The notes beneath the pieces are model-generated. The model did no database searches and was not told the origin of the DNA. It worked only from the letters and a program-made list of their open reading frames with translations. From assembly GCA_963556145.1 (NCBI GenBank), contig OY744468.1:5394001-5458000 (forward strand): DNA of 64,000 nucleotides, read 5' to 3'. The DNA comes from Hygrocybe punicea (Eukaryota; Basidiomycota; Agaricomycetes; Agaricales; Hygrophoraceae). Shown here piece after piece: positions 57,749-64,000 of this stretch. How positions within the stretch are numbered: position 1 is the stretch's first letter; every line of letters starts with the position of its first letter. The translations under genes and the position numbers were made by a program.

Positions 57749-60364
57749 ATGGCTGCGGCGGGTGGTGGGGTGGGCATGGCTGCAGCAGGCCATTGCAAAC
57801 ACGGAGGTGTGAAGCATAGGAAAAAGGCAAAACCAAGGAAAGGGAAGAAAAAGCAGGCCAAGGCTGATGAAAGCGAAGGTGAAGGTTGGGAGGTTATGGA
57901 TGAGCCTGCTTGCACCGTAGGAGAGCAGGCTGCTGAGGCTGTCTCAAACTTAGCCCAAGGTGCTTTGAGCAATATTTTGCATCCACTAACCCAAAGGTGG
58001 ATTGAGTCGATGAAGACGATGATGAAGGGGCAGAAATGGATCGATGAGAACGGCGCTTTCGTGACAAACTCCTTGCAGTCACTTGTGGTTCAATGCAAAC
58101 AGAGCCTTGAAATGGCTGCAGGGTTAGAATTTGTGACGATGATTAATATGCTGCAGCTGGCAGCAAAGGCAGACAGGTATGTCCTGTTGCTATCTTTTAC
58201 CATTCTCAAAGGAATTTCGGCAGCGTTATGCAGATCAATGGCCTAAAATCAGTGGATGCTGTCTTTCGTGACTGCATAGCTGGCATGGATGGTGCGCCTC
58301 AGCCATCTACATTTCGGAAATGGGTCGGAAACGGCATGAAATATGCCTCGATCGCCAGGGCAGGTATGAGGCACACCCTATCTATCTCACTGTTGTTGGT
58401 CTCTAACATCATATTATAGGAACTATCTACTTGCTGATGGTTATAGCGGCCAAAAAAAAACGAGTTCAGATTGGCTGTATGAATGTTGATGAGATTTCAG
58501 CTGTATGTAACGCACTTCGCTGGCCTAACCCAGGTGAGTCTTCTTGATCTCAGTGATTCTTGCTCTAACTGTTATCTTAGATACGGACATGGGACAGGAT
58601 ATAATCGGTCACCTGATTCCATTGATTGACTACCTACGTTGTCGGATTCCCTTGACGATGTCGACCATGTTCTCCCGTTCACTTCTCAAGGACTTAGGTT
58701 TAACTGGAGACATAGACTGTGGCAACTTGGGCGATTCAGACAAATTTTTTGACAGCATTAGAAGGAAGTAAGTGCTTCATTTTTATTGCGATTTGTATAT
58801 TAAGGTCACCAGTTCTTTTGTGTCATTGACTAGAAACTGGCCGATCTGGGCAGAGTGCCTGGAGCCTCTGGAACCAGCAGATGACCCTGTGTCCCTTCAT
58901 GTTATCAATCAGAATCTTCTCATGTCCCATGCGTCATCAAGCTGTTCTGATATGTCCATGCGTCCGCCATCACCATTCTCAGAATCTGGGAGTGACAGTG
59001 ATATCCAGAATTGTGACAATGCTCAACTGCAGCACGACAGGCCGCTTGACAGCGACAATGACATGCCAGCCCCTCCTCCTACTGATACATTTCGGTTTCC
59101 CGATCACAAACGGCGGGACTACATGGTACTTGACACCCGATTTGACATAGATGCTGAGCAGAATAGGAAGATACCTTATCCATGTGATGATGATGAGAGG
59201 AGTGAATGGACAGATATGCAAAGGGCTTATGCAAGCCGTGCACGCGTGCCGTCGGACAGTATTGACTTTGCTCGCATGGTATGGTGTTTTGAATCTGATA
59301 TTAGAGCTGCATATTTGATGTTCTTTTGTTAGGTATCGGAGCTCTATGATGACGACGGTGTAAAGAAGGAAGGTAGTTATGTGGTTATGGATGAGAAAAT
59401 TTTTGATCAGTCTGTGTGTTCTTGAGAATTCCCAGTCTACTAACTAATGTACATTTCCTTACAGGAAAGAGGTCTGACTTAATTGCTCGGATGGCTCAGT
59501 AAATGTTTTTGTCTGGGGAGATATGCCGCTGCAGATGTGTTCCTCATTGGAACGCAACATACGAAACGCTTTATTAGTTGAAAGTGGCTCTTCTCTCGTT
59601 TATACCGATAGTTCTGCCACTCCAAAAGGGCACAAATTTCCGGCGATCCACTGCGACATGTACATGCAGAACAGAACATGAGTGAGTAGTACCTGTTTTG
59701 CAGGGCCCCAATTATATAAAGGAACTAACACCTCCAACTAGGGAGAAGGTGCTCCGCCTGATGTGCATCCTCACTTCCTTAGATGCAAAGGATGCTCCAA
59801 GACCAACTATTATCAACTAGTCCCATGTGTTTCAAAGGAACTCACGGAACACACCAGGGAGTATGAGAACCTTTGCAATTCGTTTGAGGAGTTCTTCCTG
59901 TGGGTTGAAGAAAAGGTACATGCCAGGTTTACATTGTTTTATGTTATTGATATATGCCAATGTAATCATTTCAGTTACTTGAACGGCTTCCTGATGTTTA
60001 TGAAGACTTGCCCATAATTGCTGATGTTCTTTCAGGGAAGGCAGCTTTGCCTGTTCATCCATTTGGTGGGTTTGTTCTCAATATCAATGTTGTCACACGC
60101 TGCCACTGTGACGTCAAGGACCTACGCGCATGCCTAGTTCTTGTCATAGGTGAACATGTAGGTGGAGAGCTGTGCTTGCTGGAGCCAGGCTTAGTGTTAC
60201 GTTTGCGAAACGGAGACATGGCACTTTTCCCCTCCGGTAGGATTACTCACTTTAATCTCCACTATATGGGTATTAGAGCATCTATTGTTCTACATTCTGA
60301 TCATGCTGGGAAGATGTGGGCTGAGGATAGGAATGGTTGGATGGGCCATGGATACATGTCATAG
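57749..60364 (+). pseudogene. TET/JBP-like 2OG-Fe(II) dioxygenase, unit 2
   Basis: Second copy, exons 57749..58176, 58224..58363, 58420..58533, 58581..58767, 58834..59278, 59333..59372, 59500..59681, 59742..59915, 59975..60364. It carries the same in-frame TGA (59679-59681) and the same upstream TGA (57680-57682) as unit 1. The stops therefore pre-date the duplication. Confidence 0.7.
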
Positions 60365-60467
60365 AATATAGTGCTAACAGAGACTTGTTTGTTTATTTAT
60401 ATATGCCATGTAATTGTTGATATTCATTCTTTGCTCTTTCCACCACCGTCTTCCTTTGTATCTTGTC

Positions 60468-62369
60468 ATGGCAAAGAAACGTGGCACCTCCTCTAGGACT
60501 TCCAAGGGGTCATCTTCAACCAATGGGAAGAAGCCCAGCTCAGTGACAGCCTCAGCTCCCACCTCAAAGACTCGTTCAAAATCAAAGCCCAAAAGCAAAG
60601 GTAATCAAGGTGGCTCTGAGATTGAACCTCCTGCTTCCTTATCCACTGGTGGTCTGTCTGCTGCTGAAGAGAAGCTATTGATGGAGCTTTCTGCCAAGAG
60701 AAAAGCCCACAGAGCAGCCGCATTGCAGGAGCAGCAGGATGAACATAAGCCATATGAATTTCAGACTTTATTTTAATTGGCCACCACTGCAGTTGTTCGT
60801 AACGTAATGCTGAGATGATGGCGGCTGAGGAGGCTGATAACACCGACGATTCCTCCAATGGCAACAACAACACCTCCAAAAGGCGTAAAAGGACTGTAAT
60901 CTTAGATGAAGATGAAGAAGATCTGGATGCAATATTCGATGATGTCCCAGAGATGGACAATGGTGATGATAGTGAGTTGTTATACTAACCACTACAGCAA
61001 ATTGTGATGCTCACTTAATCTGCTTCCAGGCGACCAGGATCATCTTGATGACAATATACCTAATGAGGATGACTTAGATGATGGTCCAAAGGATGATGAT
61101 TTGGGAAATGGGGTGTGCACTTTTTCCCCCTCATTATTAGCGGTGCCTAGCTGATAATAAGTTACAGATTAGTATCCAGGATGAAGACGGGATCAAGCCA
61201 ACTAAAAGGAACAAGCAATCTACTCGTCGCTCTGCATCCGTTGCTGCAGGATCCATTACATCGACCATGTCAGGACAACGTGATAAGCTCAGTAAGAATG
61301 ACTTTACTCCTAGGAGTTTTCGTCTCGCTACTGCAAGCAAATCTACCGCAAGGGAGCACATTGCATTGTCTGATGCATTTCCCAATGATAAGGATAAGTT
61401 TGTCTTGGAGTCCATTCAGTACACCGCAAAGGACAGTGATAGTTTTCAAAGTACTCTAGACAGGGTGCAGAATAACGATGATCTTCAAGACAATCTTATG
61501 GAATATGTTTGAGTTTATTTTGTCGTTTTCTGCTATTATATGGAGCTGATCTTATCTTAGGTGGGTTATGCGATCACTGGTCTACGTGGTGATCTGAAGG
61601 CAAAAGCGAAGGCTGGTATTGCAGGCTACTTTGGAATTCCTGGCCAGATGTCGAAGGCGGATATAGAGGAGGCAGCACGTTGGCTTTTACAGGGATGCAA
61701 GTTTGCACGCGGTGAAGTTGATGTTATGGTATATGGCCCAGGTATCTATAACCCGCTATACGATACTAACCTAGAATTGTTGAAACAGAAACGTACGGTT
61801 GTCAACAACGAGCCATTCAGTCATGCAATCATCGGTGACATGATCAGGAATCAGTGGTTTGGAAAGGGCAAGGCCGACATTCAAGCTTACCGCAAAATGA
61901 TGGAGCTGAAGAAGATCCATGAGGAAATCATTATCCTAGTAGTAACTGCGGTGTGTCTCCTTCACTTATGCTGTGCTCAAATACATTTTCATCTGTTGGC
62001 AGATTGAAAATGCACTGATGGAGTGGGCAAGCGGGTCGCACCTCAATGTGCAATTCAGCAATGAAGCAGCAAGCTTAAGGTGATTTATTTTATAGACATT
62101 ATGTCCATGTCTAATATCTCCCTTTTTATAGATATGCTCATCATCGTTCAACATGGAATACATTGAAGGCAAAGTCACCGACCTGGACTGCAAAGAAGCA
62201 ATTGTCTTTGTTTCAAACTATAATATATGTTTCTTACTATAAAATCGTATAGATCTGACCGTACTCTTTTAGGAACAATGTCAAGAATGCTCCAATTCTC
62301 GATGATGCCATTGAAAACATGGACTTGATGGATGTTGACTTTGACCAGCTGGAGCAGTCTGCAAGGTAG
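60468..62369 (+). CDS. DUF6532-like protein, unit 2
   Basis: Identical to 49654-51555, with the same unresolved first-exon donor and last exon. Confidence 0.5.
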
Positions 62370-64000
62370 ACGCTATGCAAGTTATTGTTCTTTGTATAAA
62401 CTATCGATGTCTGATTGACTTTTACAGCTACAGGCTCAATTTCATAACCTTGTCAGTCTATTCACCACCCCTCTACGTCTACGTCTCCATTTCCATTTTA
62501 CTGTCAACTTGAATGGCCCATTTGTGTTTCTTTTGCATTTCTTTTGCATTTCTTTTGCATTTCACACCAGCTATTATCACTCATTTATGTACATTTTTAA
62601 TGCTATTTGGAGTATTTTGAACATAACCAGAGCAATTCAGAGCACTGTAGAACAGCAATAAATCAAAACATATATGTCTAAGAGCTCTTTATGACACTCT
62701 GAGGACCTTCCTCAGAGTACCTCAGAGTGTCCCAGAACACTCTCAATGCAAAATAGCCAGCCACTGTGCTTTCAGACCGTTCTAGGTCACTCTGAGAACT
62801 CTGGTGCTCTGAGCACTCTGACACACTCTAACACACTCTGACACACTCCAAGAGTGTCTCAGAGCTATAGTGTTTTTCCTGATGATGGTCACTTGCCAGA
62901 GGTAAAAATAATACATTGAGAAATGCAAAAATCATCCTAATCGTACCTGGGTGCTTGGGCCAGCATTAGCGTGAGAATTCTGATTATGTAAGGACATTTT
63001 GGAATTGATGCTGCCATCAAGGCTTTATGCAGCTTTATGTCTGGCGATGCACAGTCAGTAATGGTGAGCGTTCACATATGTATCTGTCTGGTAATCATCA
63101 GTACCTTGCCATAACTGACAAGTCATATGGTGTTTCTACTGCAGTCCTACAAAACAATACAGACTCTAAATTGTCACTGGTTGCCTATGGGTGTACTTGC
63201 TCTTTCAGCAAGAGTTTGTCATCTCCATTTCATTCATGAAATACAGCCAGTGATCATTTGTTCTCTCAAGTCTGTTTGGTGCCATTTCTTGACTGACCTA
63301 CAAGGCCTAGGGGATTAGCATCATCGGCAAGATTTCACCTGATGAGTTTGATTGCACATTAGCTAATTACAATCTAGCAGCAGAATGATTGAAATCAGGC
63401 CAGCATGGAGCTGGTTTGCGATGGTTATAATTATGGGAACTGGAGCTGTCAATTTCACTGGAGGAATCACACAAGCTGTTCTCATTACAGGACAGTACGA
63501 TAAAGAGTGATAAGAAATATATATTTCTTTCAAGCATAGACAGTACAAAATTGAGACAATGGTACATCCACTGTGAGATCCTGCAACTATCAGACTGACC
63601 TACAGTGGATTTTCTGATGTTAGTGTCAAGACGTTGTAGTAGTTGTGCCTGGGCTGTCACGTGACCCAGGTCCCACGGTTGGGTTCCCTTAGGTAGCCAT
63701 TTCCTGTCTTAGTAGATCCATCCTATCTGATTCCATTGTAACTTCCCCTTTCGTGTGTGAGCAGCCTTGGACCCACTCCAATGTTGAACAGCCTTCACTG
63801 CAGCTTGCTTGGCTCAAATTTTGGCTAGAACACTATTCTGAGCAGGGGCAACCAGTAGTGGCAAATGATTTGGAAAAATCATACTGTTGGGAATGTCAGT
63901 ATTGAAAACAAAGTTTGGCTTCCAGCATTATTGGGCTTACTGATTCCACCATTCCAAGAGATCGTTGACTTCATCTGCTTCATCAGGATCTTGCAGGAGC
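62370..64000. other. Copy of the gene-poor stretch at 51556-53186
   Basis: Same short repeats, including the 38-bp dispersed repeat at 62921-62958. No gene supported. The window ends before the second foldback element. Confidence 0.8.

Larger units (their letters stand above)
55411..64000 (+). repeat. Tandem duplication unit 2, truncated by the window end
   Basis: Copy of 44597-53186 at offset 10,814. It should end near 66,224. Confidence 0.95.

Overview
This is nuclear DNA of a filamentous fungus, most likely an agaricomycete basidiomycete. The evidence is many short introns (about 45-110 nt) with consensus GT-AG borders, CT-rich and TATA-bearing promoters, single-copy fungal housekeeping genes, and a Plavaka/KDZ transposon, a Harbinger element with a fungal Myb/SANT partner, a DUF6532-like gene and a TET/JBP-like dioxygenase. 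No tRNA, rRNA or CRISPR array was recognised.

Layout. 1-3201 is gene-free and made of inverted repeats. 3202-8295 is a complete but nonsense-riddled Ty1/copia retrotransposon. 8296-9949 is intergenic with a self-complementary minisatellite. 9950-27348 is the host gene island: PPS1-type dual-specificity phosphatase (-), ADP1-type ABC transporter (-), ALG12 mannosyltransferase (+, sharing a 132-bp divergent promoter with ADP1), and the replication initiator ORC1 (-). Two near-identical tiny secreted-peptide genes, carried on a duplicated block of about 1 kb, flank ORC1 together with a fatty-acid-synthase beta pseudogene fragment. 28654-34692 is a PIF/Harbinger transposon with two broken genes (Myb/SANT and DDE) and two further elements nested in its right terminal repeat. 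35365-38466 is a Plavaka transposase broken by one stop, followed by a kinase-like gene (38748-40596).

41310-64000 is repeat-dominated. A TGTTAC...GTAACA element, interpreted as a solo LTR, occurs three times: 2548 bp at 41471-44018 and 1673 bp at 44597-46269 and 55411-57083. The second and third are the left edges of two tandem, apparently identical 10,814-bp units. Each unit carries a TET/JBP-like 2OG-Fe(II) dioxygenase gene (with internal stop codons) and a DUF6532-like gene. The second unit runs off the window.

How it fits together. The four host housekeeping genes read cleanly through spliced exons. Almost every broken transposon gene is broken by TGA where CGA (Arg) is expected, which is the footprint of CpG methylation followed by deamination. 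The same neighbourhood carries a candidate 5-methylcytosine oxidase. Target-site duplications around the LTRs show how the 10.8-kb tandem duplication probably arose: unequal crossing-over between two LTRs.
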